Below, in pieces: positions 47,125-56,313 of a DNA stretch of 64,000 nt. Below the pieces are notes generated by a model, which saw only the letters and a list, made by a program, of their open reading frames with translations, made no database searches and was not told where the DNA came from. The position numbers were made by a program, and so were the translations under genes. The stretch spans positions 1 to 64,000 of the forward strand of contig JAJEBQ010000056.1 in assembly GCA_022822495.1 (NCBI GenBank), read 5' to 3'. The stretch's first letter is position 1; every line of letters begins with the position of its first letter. The stretch is from Paracoccaceae bacterium. GTDB taxonomy: Bacteria > Pseudomonadota > Alphaproteobacteria > Rhodobacterales > Rhodobacteraceae.

Positions 47125-47499
47125 ACACAAAATCTGACGAAAATACCCTTCCACTACTTATGCTCAAGACAAACCGATTGTGGACTCGGTTTATTCGGGA
47201 TTTGTACACATCAAAATTTTTTAAGGCTTGTTTTAATTAATCCTGCCAGATTGAGAAAAATGGAACTATTCACACTTTTCCGGTCGGGTTAGGATATCCC
47301 TTCATTACTGATAGTCGCGCGTTTCACAGAAAAGCACTTTTTCAAATTGAATGTCACAGGTTGCCCTAATTGACGGTTAACATTTATCTGTAAATAATCT
47401 AAGGTAAGTGTAAAGACCGACCTGAGAACAGTATTTTTGTTCTTATAGATCTTTGATCAATTGAAATTACCAAGATACCCGATCTTGTTATTAAAAAAT
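47125..47499. other. Gap between the CobW gene and the hmgA promoter
   Basis: No gene is supported on either strand. No tRNA or hairpin terminator is evident. The right end holds the hmgA promoter and the palindrome described next. Confidence 0.5.
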
Positions 47500-47515
47500 A
47501 GTTGCAACTGCAACT
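47500..47515. promoter_or_regulatory. Palindromic operator upstream of hmgA
   Basis: AGTTGCA-AC-TGCAACT is a perfect 7-bp inverted repeat with a 2-base spacer, 46 bases before the hmgA start. The size and spacing suit a MarR- or similar dimeric winged-helix regulator. The marR gene at 41366 is the nearest candidate. No second copy is seen upstream of marR. Confidence 0.6.
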
Positions 47516-47560
47516 AATTTCTCTATATTGAAGTTACTCTTACAAGTACAGGAACAAAAA

Positions 47561-48913
47561 ATGGATCAATTTTCGGATAATAAGGATCAGCAAAGGATTT
47601 ACTCCAATGTTGAATCCGTCAAGGGATACATGTCCGGCTTTGGCAATGATTTTGAAACGGAAGCTTTACCAGGTGCGCTACCACAAGGTCAGAATAGTCC
47701 ACAGAAATGTACTTACGGATTATATGCTGAGCAATTGTCGGGAACGCCCTTCACGGCTCCTCGAGGACAGAATGAACGGACTTGGTGTTATCGGATAAGA
47801 CCTTCGGTTCGCCATTCGACAAGGTATAAAACTATTGATGTGCCGTATTGGAAAACAGCTCCTAACATCAGAGATGAAATTGTTTCTTTGGGACAATACA
47901 GATGGAACCCCCTACCTATTGAAGAAACCCCAACAACGTTTATAACTGGTATGAAAACAATGACAACTGCCGGTGATGTCAATACGCAAACAGGTATGGC
48001 CGCTCATGTGTACATAATCACTGAATCCATGGAAGATGAATATTTTTATTCTGCTGATTCGGAAATGTTGATTGTACCACAACAAGGGGTGTTACGGTTT
48101 TTTACAGAATTGGGCATTATTGATTTGGAACCACAGGAAATTACTATCATTCCAAGGGGAATGGTAATTCGGGTTGAGGTTCTTGAAGGACCCGCCAGAG
48201 GATTTGTCTGCGAGAATTACAGTTCCAAGTTTGATTTACCTAATCGAGGCCCGATTGGTGCCAACTGCTTGGCTAACCCCAGGGACTTCAAGACCCCCGT
48301 TGCGGCTTACGAGGATAGGGAAGTACCCTCCAGAATGGTAGTAAAATGGTGTGGGGCTTTCCATGCTTGTGATATTAACCAATCGCCTCTGGATGTGGTG
48401 GCGTGGCATGGCAACTATGCACCTTGCAAATATGATTTAAGAACCTTCTCTCCGGTGGGGGCCATTCTGTTCGATCATCCGGACCCGTCAATTTACACCG
48501 TACTGACGGCCCCTTCAGGTTTTGAAGGTACTGCAAACATCGATTTTATTCTCTTTCGCGATAGGTGGAATGTTGCTGAGCATACTTTTCGACCTCCGTG
48601 GTACCACAAAAATATTATGTCAGAATTAATGGGTAATATTCATGGGATTTATGATGCCAAGCCGGAAGGATTTGTACCAGGTGGAATGAGTTTGCACAAT
48701 ATGATGCTACCGCATGGACCGGACAAGGACGCGTTTGAACATGCAACTAATGTCGATTTGGAACCTTCCAAACTGGAAAATACCATGAGTTTCATGTTTG
48801 AGACCAGATTCCCTCAACATTTAACTGAATTTGCTGCCTTTGAAGCTCAACTTCAATCAGACTATATTGACTGTTGGGTTACCCTGGAAAAAAAATTCTC
48901 GGGAAAGGCCTAA
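47561..48913 (+). CDS. hmgA: Homogentisate 1,2-dioxygenase
   Basis: 450 aa from ATG 47561 ([17 protein letters not shown]), with AGGAACAA just upstream; a longer frame from 47528 has no family support. Signatures: [51 protein letters not shown] and [15 protein letters not shown], the last with His ligands for iron. It opens the homogentisate ring to maleylacetoacetate using O2. It heads the plus-strand operon that runs to rnhB. Confidence 0.95.
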   Translation: MDQFSDNKDQQRIYSNVESVKGYMSGFGNDFETEALPGALPQGQNSPQKCTYGLYAEQLSGTPFTAPRGQNERTWCYRIRPSVRHSTRYKTIDVPYWKTAPNIRDEIVSLGQYRWNPLPIEETPTTFITGMKTMTTAGDVNTQTGMAAHVYIITESMEDEYFYSADSEMLIVPQQGVLRFFTELGIIDLEPQEITIIPRGMVIRVEVLEGPARGFVCENYSSKFDLPNRGPIGANCLANPRDFKTPVAAYEDREVPSRMVVKWCGAFHACDINQSPLDVVAWHGNYAPCKYDLRTFSPVGAILFDHPDPSIYTVLTAPSGFEGTANIDFILFRDRWNVAEHTFRPPWYHKNIMSELMGNIHGIYDAKPEGFVPGGMSLHNMMLPHGPDKDAFEHATNVDLEPSKLENTMSFMFETRFPQHLTEFAAFEAQLQSDYIDCWVTLEKKFSGKA

Positions 48914-48920
48914 AAACCTG

Positions 48921-49808
48921 ATGCAAACTATCAGTAAGGAATCAAGTGTGGTTGAAGACAGATTGGTTATTTTGGGTTCCAAGGGAGGACCATCCCTTCG
49001 TTCCACAGAAAGAATGCCAACATCTAACCTTTTGGAAATGGGCGGCAAGATCTGTGTTATTGACTGCGGATTGGGGGTAACCTCAAGATTGGTGGAAGCT
49101 GGAATTAAACTTGCTGAAATAGATTACATCTTTGTAACCCATCTTCATTCTGACCATATTTTGGAACTGGGCCCTCTCATTCATACAGCCTGGACAACTA
49201 ATCTTAACAAAAAGATCGTTATCTTTGGACCAAAAGGAATTAAGGAATACCTAAACCATTTTTTTCAATCACTAAGCTTCGATATTAATCTGAGGGTGGA
49301 AGACGAAGGTAGGCCAGATTTAAAGGACTTGGTTGATATCAGGGTATACAAAGAAGGATTGGTTCTAAATAAAGTTTTAAAGGTAACCGCCTTAAAAGTT
49401 CCACATCCACCCGTGGAAGAGTGCTACGCATTAAAAATGGAAAATGATGGCTGGAAAGTAACTTTCGGTGCAGATACATCTTATTTTCCTCCCCTGATGG
49501 ATTTTGCCAGGGGAAGCAATATTCTCGTTCACGAGGCAATGCTGGTCAGTGCCATTGAGGAACTGATTAGAAGAACAAATATGGCCAAAAGATTGGAAGC
49601 TCACCTGTTTGCAAGTCATACTCCCGTAGAAGATGTCGGCAGGATTGCTTCTGGTGCTGATGTCAAATTATTGATTTTAAACCATCTGGTACCCGTTGGG
49701 CTGCAAAGTTTTGATGAAAAGGAATGGCTTGATGAAATTACCAGAACATGGAATGGAGAATTAAGAATAGCCCATGACGGCTTGGAAATCAGGAGGCATA
49801 AGAATTGA
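48921..49808 (+). CDS. Metallo-beta-lactamase-fold hydrolase (RNase Z/arylsulfatase-like)
   Basis: 295 aa from ATG 48921, just after hmgA. Motifs: VTHLHSDHILELGPL (HxHxDH), FGADTSYF and the late His in ASHTP with the Asp/His pair. The pattern is of RNase Z-like or ring-cleavage-associated MBL hydrolases. The substrate is unknown. Its place between hmgA and fahA suggests a step in aromatic acid breakdown, such as hydrolysis of a lactone or thioester. It overlaps fahA by 4 bases. Confidence 0.85.
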   Translation: MQTISKESSVVEDRLVILGSKGGPSLRSTERMPTSNLLEMGGKICVIDCGLGVTSRLVEAGIKLAEIDYIFVTHLHSDHILELGPLIHTAWTTNLNKKIVIFGPKGIKEYLNHFFQSLSFDINLRVEDEGRPDLKDLVDIRVYKEGLVLNKVLKVTALKVPHPPVEECYALKMENDGWKVTFGADTSYFPPLMDFARGSNILVHEAMLVSAIEELIRRTNMAKRLEAHLFASHTPVEDVGRIASGADVKLLILNHLVPVGLQSFDEKEWLDEITRTWNGELRIAHDGLEIRRHKN

Positions 49809-50812
49809 AATTAGCTTCGTTAAATGATGGTTCCCTGGATGGGCAACTGGTTGTTGTATCCAAGGATTTAAAAACCTGTATTAATGCATCAGGTATAGCA
49901 CCTAATATGCAAAGCGCCTTAGATAACTGGATTCATCTCATGCCCCGGTTGGAAGTCTTAGCAAGAGAGCTGGAGGCAGGAAACAATGGTTTCGAATTTG
50001 ATCAGAGAATGGTATATTCGCCCCTTCCAAGATCCTATCAGTGGGCAGATGGATCAGCGTACCTGAATCACGTAGAATTGGTTAGAAAAGCCAGAAACGC
50101 CAAGGTTCCAGATTCTTTCTTTGAGGACCCCCTTATGTATCAGGGTGGGTCAGATAGTTTTTACGCACCGCATGGGCCCATTGAATTGCTTGATGAAAGC
50201 TGGGGTGTTGATTTGGAAGCTGAAGTTGCTGTAATTGTTGACAAAGTTCCGATGGGCATAACAGCTGATGAAGCTCCGAAATATATCAATTTGATAATGC
50301 TTGTAAATGATGTGAGTTTAAGGAATTTGATTCCAGCAGAATTGGGAAAAGGATTTGGCTTTTTTCAATCGAAACCAGCCACAGCATTTTCACCGGTGGC
50401 GGTAACCCCTGATGAAATAGACGAATGGTCGGATGGTACCATTCACCTGCCTTTGTGCGTTGATATTAATAACCAGCCTTTTGGAAGAGCCAATGCAGGC
50501 ATAGACATGACCTTCAATTTCTTTCAATTGATTGCTCACGCTGCCAGGACACGAGAACTTGCTGCAGGGACCGTTATTGGCTCAGGCACCATTTCTAATA
50601 AACTAGATGGGGGGCCAGGCAAGCCAATTTCTGAAGGCGGTGTAGGATACTCGTGCATTTCGGAAATTAGAACGGTAGAAACCATCAACGATGGCCAGCC
50701 CAAGACACCATTTTTGCATTTCGGGGATACTGTCGAAATCTGGATGGAAGACAACCAGGGGAAATCAATTTTCGGATCAATCAAACAAACTGTTAGAAAA
50801 TACGAGAGATAA
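49805..50812 (+). CDS. fahA: Fumarylacetoacetase
   Basis: 335 aa from TTG 49805, with AGGAGG upstream and a TTGA overlap with the MBL gene. Signatures: YSPLPRSYQWADGSAYLNHV, YQGGSDSFYAPHGPI and GVDLEAEVAVIVDKVP (metal Asp/Glu ligands), and FSPVAVTPDEIDEW, as in FAH proteins of this bacterial subgroup. It splits fumarylacetoacetate to fumarate and acetoacetate. It is followed 2 bases later by the second MBL gene. Confidence 0.93.
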   Translation: MKLASLNDGSLDGQLVVVSKDLKTCINASGIAPNMQSALDNWIHLMPRLEVLARELEAGNNGFEFDQRMVYSPLPRSYQWADGSAYLNHVELVRKARNAKVPDSFFEDPLMYQGGSDSFYAPHGPIELLDESWGVDLEAEVAVIVDKVPMGITADEAPKYINLIMLVNDVSLRNLIPAELGKGFGFFQSKPATAFSPVAVTPDEIDEWSDGTIHLPLCVDINNQPFGRANAGIDMTFNFFQLIAHAARTRELAAGTVIGSGTISNKLDGGPGKPISEGGVGYSCISEIRTVETINDGQPKTPFLHFGDTVEIWMEDNQGKSIFGSIKQTVRKYER

Positions 50813-50814
50813 TT

Positions 50815-51765
50815 ATGGCAAAAGAGTTCGCATCCAGGAGTGACCTGGCAGAAAAGAAAACCAGTTTCATTGAAATCGGCAGGGGCTTATACGCTTTTAC
50901 GGCCGAAGGAGACCCCAATTCGGGAGTAATTATTGGTGATGATTCGGTCATGGTTATCGAAGCCCAGGCAACACCAAGATTGGCTGGCAAAGTCATAGAG
51001 GAAATCCAAAAGGTCACAGACAAGCCAATAACCCATCTTGTCCTAACTCATTATCATGCGGTTCGGGTCCTTGGAGCTTCAGCCTTTAACGCCCGGGAAA
51101 TCATTATGTCTGAAACAGCAAGAGGTATGGTCGTAGAAAGAGGGCAGGAAGATTGGGATAGTGAATTCAACAGGTTCCCGAGGCTATTTGAAGGGCATGA
51201 ATCCATACCTGGATTAACCTGGCCGACGACAACGTTCAATGGCAGAATGACTGTTTATCTCGGCAATAGAAAGATTGATATAATGCAGATTGGTCGTGCA
51301 CATACTGCTGGAGATGCCGTCGTTTGGGTTCCCGATGAGCAGGTCATGTTTACAGGGGATATTGTGGAGTATAAATCAGCCTGTTACTGTGGCGATGGAC
51401 ACTTTGAAGATTGGCAAGAAACACTTGATGTCGTAGAAAGTTTCCAACCTGAAGCGATCGCCCCTGGACGAGGAGATGCCTTGACAGGTGAGCGAATGGT
51501 AACAGCAGGTCTTGATGGTACCAGGGAGTTTTTGGATGCGACCTATTTACCGGTCGTTCGCGTTGCCTCGCGGAATGGAACTTTGAAAGAAGCCTGGGAT
51601 GCCGTAAGGGCCAATTGTGATGATTCGTTTGGTGATTATGCGATTTATGAACATTGTTTGCCCTTCAATGTAACCCGTGCTTACGACGAGGCAAGGGGGG
51701 TTGATACTCCTCGAATTTGGACAGCCGAGCGTGACATCAAAATGTGGACTGAACTCCAGGGTTAA
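50815..51765 (+). CDS. Metallo-beta-lactamase-fold hydrolase with HYHAVR motif
   Basis: 316 aa. The zinc motif, usually HxHxDH, reads THYHAVRVLGAS: the first two His are kept but the Asp-His pair is replaced by Val-Arg. The HAVR variant recurs in this hmg-associated subfamily, so it is probably not a mutation. Other motifs: GRAHTAGDAVVWVPDEQVMFTGDIVE and the C-terminal His. Its reaction is unknown. It is in the middle of the hmgA operon and 33 bases before the FAD monooxygenase. Confidence 0.82.
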   Translation: MAKEFASRSDLAEKKTSFIEIGRGLYAFTAEGDPNSGVIIGDDSVMVIEAQATPRLAGKVIEEIQKVTDKPITHLVLTHYHAVRVLGASAFNAREIIMSETARGMVVERGQEDWDSEFNRFPRLFEGHESIPGLTWPTTTFNGRMTVYLGNRKIDIMQIGRAHTAGDAVVWVPDEQVMFTGDIVEYKSACYCGDGHFEDWQETLDVVESFQPEAIAPGRGDALTGERMVTAGLDGTREFLDATYLPVVRVASRNGTLKEAWDAVRANCDDSFGDYAIYEHCLPFNVTRAYDEARGVDTPRIWTAERDIKMWTELQG

Positions 51766-51798
51766 GTGCTTAAGACGCTAGATTGTAGCAGTATCTAG

Positions 51799-53352
51799 AT
51801 GCCATATAAAGCGAAGGAATATCAATTTGTTCCCCCACCGGGGCTTGTGAGTAAGGAACCCTCAAAACAAGTTGTCATTGTTGGTGCTGGCCCCATTGGG
51901 TTGGCCATGGCTATTGAACTGGCCAATCATGATATTCCCTCGGTTGTTCTGGATAGAGACAACAAGGTATCTATAGGCTCCAGGGCGATTTGTTGGTCTA
52001 AAAGGTCATTGGAAATCTTTGATCGATTGGGCATTGGCGATCAGGCTCTGGCCAAGGGAGTCATGTGGAAAGTTGGTCGTACATATCATCGTGACAGAGA
52101 ACTGTTTACTTTTGATCTATTGCCTGAAGAAGGTCACAAATACCCAGCCTTTGTAAACCTACAACAATATTATGTTGAAGAATACTTGGTGGCCAAAGCC
52201 CAAACCATGGATTTGATTGACTTGAGATTTTTGAACCAGGTCGTTGGTTTAGAAAACACTCCAGAACAAGTAGAGCTAGAAATATCCACTCCACAGGGTG
52301 ATTATATGTTGGAGACTGATTTTCTGATTGCTTGTGATGGAGTGAGATCAACTATTCGAAAGCAACTTGGTTTGGAATTTATCGGTGAACTGTTTGAAGA
52401 AAGGTTTTTAATTGCCGACATTGAGATGCACAGAGAGTTTCCGCCAGAGCGGAGGTTTTGGTTTGAACCTGTATTTCATGAAGGACAATCGGCTCTTTTG
52501 CACAAGCAACCAGACAATATTTACCGGATTGACCTTCAACTTGGCTGGGATGCTGATCCCGAATTGGAAAAATTGCCCGAAAAAGTGATTCCTCGCGTCG
52601 AGAAAGTCGTGGGTACGAGTGATTTCAAGATAGATTGGGTATCTGTGTATACCTTTCAATGTCGACGACTTGAGAAGTTTGTACATGATCGGATCATTTT
52701 TGCGGGTGATTCCGCACATGTCGTTTCTCCATTTGGTGCAAGAGGTGGTAATGGGGGACTTCAGGATGTTGACAATTTGGGTTGGAAATTAGCTGCAGTA
52801 CTCCAAGGGAGATCTTCCCGAAAACTCCTGGATAGTTACAACACCGAAAGAGTATTCGGAGCAGATGAGAACATTGCCCATTCAACGAGAACCACCAAGT
52901 TTATGACACCATCGGACGGAGTTGAAAGGATGTTCCGAGATCAACTCTTTAAATTGGCCCGGGTATCCCCATTTGCCCGAAACTGGATTAACCCCGGGAG
53001 ATTATCTGTACCCGCCGTTTATTCTATGTTTGAGGACTCCGGTCCAGAACTGCCCATGGTTTCAAGACCAGGTTCAGTTGCTCCTGATGCCGAGCTTGAT
53101 GCCGATAAATGGTTGATCAACCTGTTTGATACCAACGTAACTGTCTTAGGTATAAATACCGAAGTTCCCAAATTTAGAGGCTGTAAGAGTATCAATCTAA
53201 CGGCAAATAAATATATCAGGGAGAGATATCTTGGTAATAAGCCAAAGGCAATTTATCTTATTCGGCCAGATCATGTCATATCTGCACGTTGGCTAGAGAC
53301 ATCGGAGAACCAACTTTCCAAAGAAATCAATAGAATCTGGGAATGCGAATAA
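51799..53352 (+). CDS. FAD-dependent aromatic-ring monooxygenase (MhpA-like)
   Basis: 517 aa. Rossmann start VVIVGAGPIGLAMAIELANH (GxGxxG), then GSRAICWSKRSLEIFDRLG, CDGVRSTIRKQLG (the DG motif) and FAGDSAHVVSPFGARGGNGG (FAD phosphate-binding GD motif). The C-terminal thioredoxin-like domain is present in part. It resembles 3-(3-hydroxyphenyl)propionate hydroxylases; it probably hydroxylates an aromatic acid that feeds homogentisate. It ends in a TAATG overlap with the DUF2783 gene. Confidence 0.87.
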   Translation: MPYKAKEYQFVPPPGLVSKEPSKQVVIVGAGPIGLAMAIELANHDIPSVVLDRDNKVSIGSRAICWSKRSLEIFDRLGIGDQALAKGVMWKVGRTYHRDRELFTFDLLPEEGHKYPAFVNLQQYYVEEYLVAKAQTMDLIDLRFLNQVVGLENTPEQVELEISTPQGDYMLETDFLIACDGVRSTIRKQLGLEFIGELFEERFLIADIEMHREFPPERRFWFEPVFHEGQSALLHKQPDNIYRIDLQLGWDADPELEKLPEKVIPRVEKVVGTSDFKIDWVSVYTFQCRRLEKFVHDRIIFAGDSAHVVSPFGARGGNGGLQDVDNLGWKLAAVLQGRSSRKLLDSYNTERVFGADENIAHSTRTTKFMTPSDGVERMFRDQLFKLARVSPFARNWINPGRLSVPAVYSMFEDSGPELPMVSRPGSVAPDAELDADKWLINLFDTNVTVLGINTEVPKFRGCKSINLTANKYIRERYLGNKPKAIYLIRPDHVISARWLETSENQLSKEINRIWECE

Positions 53353-53546
53353 TGGCCAACCAACCACAAGCAAGTGTGGACGAAATCTATCAAATCCTAT
53401 TGAAGGCATTTAATAATATAGAGGAATCACAAAGATTGGAATACGCCATTATGGTTTTGATTTCCCTTTGTGATCAAATTCAAGACAAGGATAAAATTAC
53501 CGAAATTTTAAATCAATCTCGACTGGCTTTGGAGAATGTTGATTGA
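53352..53546 (+). CDS. DUF2783 small protein
   Basis: 64 aa from ATG 53352 (MANQPQASVDEIYQILLKAF), which overlaps the monooxygenase stop by one base (TAATG); an earlier in-frame ATG at 53343 is less likely. The LDEIYxxLLxAxxxL and RLEYAIMVLISLCDQI helix pattern matches DUF2783, which co-occurs with FAD monooxygenase and hmg genes in alphaproteobacteria. It may be a small partner of the monooxygenase. It overlaps rnhB by 4 bases. Confidence 0.8.
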   Translation: MANQPQASVDEIYQILLKAFNNIEESQRLEYAIMVLISLCDQIQDKDKITEILNQSRLALENVD

Positions 53547-54169
53547 CGGGACAATCTTACTTACCAAGTTTTGACCTTGAAGTAACATATAAAATTGAGG
53601 GATACAATGTTATTGCCGGGGTTGATGAAGTTGGAAGAGGGTGCATTGCCGGACCGGTAACGGCTGGTGCGGTTATATTTAAAAGTGAATCCTTTCCCGA
53701 AGGACTCGATGATTCAAAAAAATTGACTCCCCAGAAAAGAAACCAAGCTTATGCTGGAATCAAGAAGGAAGCAATATTTGCGCTAGCACATGTAGCTGTA
53801 GAAGAGATTGAAGAATTAAATATCCTGCAAGCCTCGTTAAAGGCCATGACCTTGGCAGTTAATTCTCTGCCACTGGTTCCTGATCTGGTTTTGGTAGATG
53901 GTAATTGGACACCTCCTCACCTTCCTTGTGAAAGCGTTGCGATCGTTAAGGGAGATCAGAAATCTCTCACCATAGCGGCTGCCTCGGTTGTAGCCAAAGT
54001 GAACAGAGATAAGTTGATGTGTCAATTACACAAGGAAGAACCACAATATAAGTGGCATAACAATAAAGGCTATGGAACGAGGGAACACTTACAAGCACTA
54101 AAGAAATTTGGACCTTCTCGACATCATCGAAAGTCATTTCTTCCTTTGCGCAAACTTTTTGAAGACTGA
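53543..54169 (+). CDS. rnhB: Ribonuclease HII
   Basis: 208 aa from TTG 53543, with a TTGA overlap with the DUF2783 gene. Signatures: AGVDEVGRGCIAGPVTAGAV (catalytic Asp and Glu), DDSKKLTPQKRN, LVDGNWTP and AAASVVAKVNRD. It removes single ribonucleotides and RNA primers from DNA-RNA hybrids. It is an unrelated housekeeping gene at the end of the catabolic operon, probably co-transcribed. Confidence 0.95.
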   Translation: MTGQSYLPSFDLEVTYKIEGYNVIAGVDEVGRGCIAGPVTAGAVIFKSESFPEGLDDSKKLTPQKRNQAYAGIKKEAIFALAHVAVEEIEELNILQASLKAMTLAVNSLPLVPDLVLVDGNWTPPHLPCESVAIVKGDQKSLTIAAASVVAKVNRDKLMCQLHKEEPQYKWHNNKGYGTREHLQALKKFGPSRHHRKSFLPLRKLFED

Positions 54170-54209
54170 ATCTATTCCGCCGGGAAAACGAAATCACTTA
54201 AATACCTCC

Positions 54210-54285
54210 TGGCAGGGGCGGAGGGATTCGAACCCCCGACAACCGGTTTTGGAGACCGGTGCTCTACCAGCTGAGCTACACCCCT
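54210..54285 (-). tRNA. tRNA-Trp (anticodon CCA)
   Basis: The minus strand forms a complete cloverleaf of 76 bases with encoded CCA: acceptor AGGGGTG, D-arm AGCTCAGCTGGTAGAGC, anticodon arm ACCGGTCTCCAAAACCGGT (anticodon CCA) and T-arm GGGGGTTCGAATCCCTC. It reads UGG. It is convergent with rnhB. Confidence 0.97.
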
Positions 54286-54525
54286 CCAGGAAAAGAAAGT
54301 GACCGAAGACTACAATGTAGGTAATTAATGATAAAGTTAAAGAGGTATTTTACCTCAATGGTGTTCTGGACCCCAATTATTTTACAAGGATAGAATGAAA
54401 TGCATGAAGTGATGGTTTGTAATTGTTGTTCTAAGGCTGCTAATAACCTTTGTTTTTCAATAAATTGAATGATATACTAATGCTTTATAAGAAATAATCG
54501 CTTACCAAATGCAGTGCCCTGATTT

Positions 54526-54942
54526 ATGAGAAGAACATTCTTGATATTCTTTTTTGCAACTACCTTTAGCATGAATTTTGTCTCACTTACTTCGGCAGAG
54601 GGTGACCCTACCAAGGGAGAAAGAGCCTTTGGTCAGTGTAAGGCTTGTCATACGGTTGTGGCTGGCGAAACCAAAAGAACCGGCCCAAACCTTTTTGGTG
54701 TAATAGATCGTCAGGCAGGAAGTACTGATTTTGGTTATTCAGATGATTTACTTGAAGCGGGTGAAGGAGGTTTGATTTGGACCGAAGAAAATTTGGGTGC
54801 CTTTCTAAAGGATCCAAAAAAATTCCTGAGTGAATTTATGGACGTACCTGGTGGCCAAGTCAGAATTAAAAAAACCATCAAGGTCGGACAAGACAAACGA
54901 CGTGCTGATTTGATAGCCTATTTAAGTTCTCTTGCAAACTAA
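54526..54942 (+). CDS. Class I cytochrome c
   Basis: 138 aa with a cleavable signal peptide (about residues 1-24, ending TSAEGD) and one haem site CKACH. TGPNLFGV and the Met region before the last helix fit small cytochrome c550/c552 proteins. It is a periplasmic electron carrier, probably serving the bc1 complex encoded at 21.3 kb. It stands alone, with about 240 bases of spacer before and a gap after. Confidence 0.92.
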   Translation: MRRTFLIFFFATTFSMNFVSLTSAEGDPTKGERAFGQCKACHTVVAGETKRTGPNLFGVIDRQAGSTDFGYSDDLLEAGEGGLIWTEENLGAFLKDPKKFLSEFMDVPGGQVRIKKTIKVGQDKRRADLIAYLSSLAN

Positions 54943-55324
54943 ATTTTGAAAGAAATTCAACTTGTTGAAGTGTAGTATTTCCTCATAGGGTTGTAGTCCG
55001 AAGCGACTGATAAACTTCCAGATAATACTCTTTACCTGATATGGTTAGGATATTTACTTGAAGTAAGTAACTACTCATGATTGAACTGTAGGTTGTTCTG
55101 ATTCACCTTGATTACAGGGAGTATGCCTATCACTAAGAAGGCAATTGAAGTCATGATAAGCGTTGGTTTATGAGCCATAAATTGGGACAATTTTGGCAGC
55201 CGCTTTCGATAAGGTTACTCTCAATAAAGTGCGAGGTAATCGCTTTTAAAATTTTGATTTCCTCTTTTGGTGATTTAATCCCCTAAGGTCTTAAAAATGA
55301 CACCATTCTATTGAGGCTCAAAAG
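54943..55324. other. Gap before the ISAs1 fragment
   Basis: No gene or RNA is recognised. The right end is probably the untranslated left end of the transposase fragment that starts at 55325. Confidence 0.5.
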
Positions 55325-55579
55325 ATGCCGAATGATTTCCCTGTTTTTGAGAGGATTACGGATTCCCGATGTTGTCTTACCTTGCGCCATGATCTTCATG
55401 ACATGCTGATGATGGCCCTATTGACCGTCCTCTCTGGTGGTGAACCCTGTCTCGCAGGGCTCCGTTTGGCTAGACTTTTACCTCAAAATGGGGCCGTTCA
55501 AAAGCGATGGCCCTGCAATAAAGTGTTCAAATTATTGACAGGCGAGTTCCAAAACAGTTTCACTCAAGATAAAAAGTGA
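55325..55579 (+). pseudogene. ISAs1-family transposase N-terminal fragment
   Basis: 84 codons: FERITDSRCCLTLRHDLHDM and MALLTVLSGGEPCLAG match the N-terminus of ISAs1 (H-repeat) transposases, which reach about 370 residues. The frame stops at 55579 after QNSFTQDKK. No continuation is seen, so most of the element is deleted. The methyltransferase gene follows on the other strand. Confidence 0.75.
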
Positions 55580-55633
55580 ATGACCAAATTTGCAACTATG
55601 ATATGCTCAGAAACGGAGATGCCCAAGTAAAAC

Positions 55634-56266
55634 TTAAAGGCTACGAAAATCTACCAAGTTTCCAATTACGATAGGATCATTGCCGACTTTTCCTTCGTAG
55701 ATAGGGACTTTCGTTATGTTTGGTTTGGAAATTTGCCCCCTCTGCCAAAACTTGTCAAAAAAGTCCTTGAAACCCTCATTATGATAATGAAGAGAGTTAA
55801 TTCCGATGACACAAAAGGCGTTTGGTTTTGCAAGCATAAGGCAAAAATTCAGGGCTTGGGGGCCCAAATGCCCAAGCGTAAATGTACCACAACTAACCAA
55901 GCCGTTGTATTTTCGAAGGCTGTTTGTGATTGGTCTCGTCAGATCCGCAATTTGTAAGTTTCGGTAGATATTTTTGTCCTTAGCTTTATGAATCATTGCC
56001 GGTGAAATATCAAAGCCATCAATAATCATGTCACTACCTGTAAAAAGTTCAGCTACAAGTCCTGTACCACAACCTAAATCAGCGATAGGTTGGTCATCAG
56101 AGTTTGAATATTTTAAAAAATGCTCTCCAACTAGACGCGGGTAAATATATTTATGTTCATTTACGAATTCTTCATCGTATGAGTGAGCCATTTCGTCATA
56201 ATAGCTGGCATGATTTTCGGGGGTGTTCAAATTATACGCATCTTCCAAATCAAGTTTGGGTTTCAT
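55634..56266 (-). CDS. SAM-dependent methyltransferase
   Basis: 210 aa class I methyltransferase. The SAM motif is IADLGCGTGLVAELFTG, then DGFDISPAMIHKAK (acidic ribose contact) and LVSCGTFTLGHLGP. It resembles small class I methyltransferases annotated as type 11/12 or UbiE/COQ5-like, but the substrate is unclear. It may act on a small metabolite. It lies downstream of parC on the same strand, about 47 bases apart. Confidence 0.85.
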   Translation of the reverse strand: MKPKLDLEDAYNLNTPENHASYYDEMAHSYDEEFVNEHKYIYPRLVGEHFLKYSNSDDQPIADLGCGTGLVAELFTGSDMIIDGFDISPAMIHKAKDKNIYRNLQIADLTRPITNSLRKYNGLVSCGTFTLGHLGPQALNFCLMLAKPNAFCVIGINSLHYHNEGFKDFFDKFWQRGQISKPNITKVPIYEGKVGNDPIVIGNLVDFRSL

Positions 56267-56313
56267 TGAACTAACGATCCATTATTTCTGGTTAATGAAA
56301 CGCCAGAGGCATC

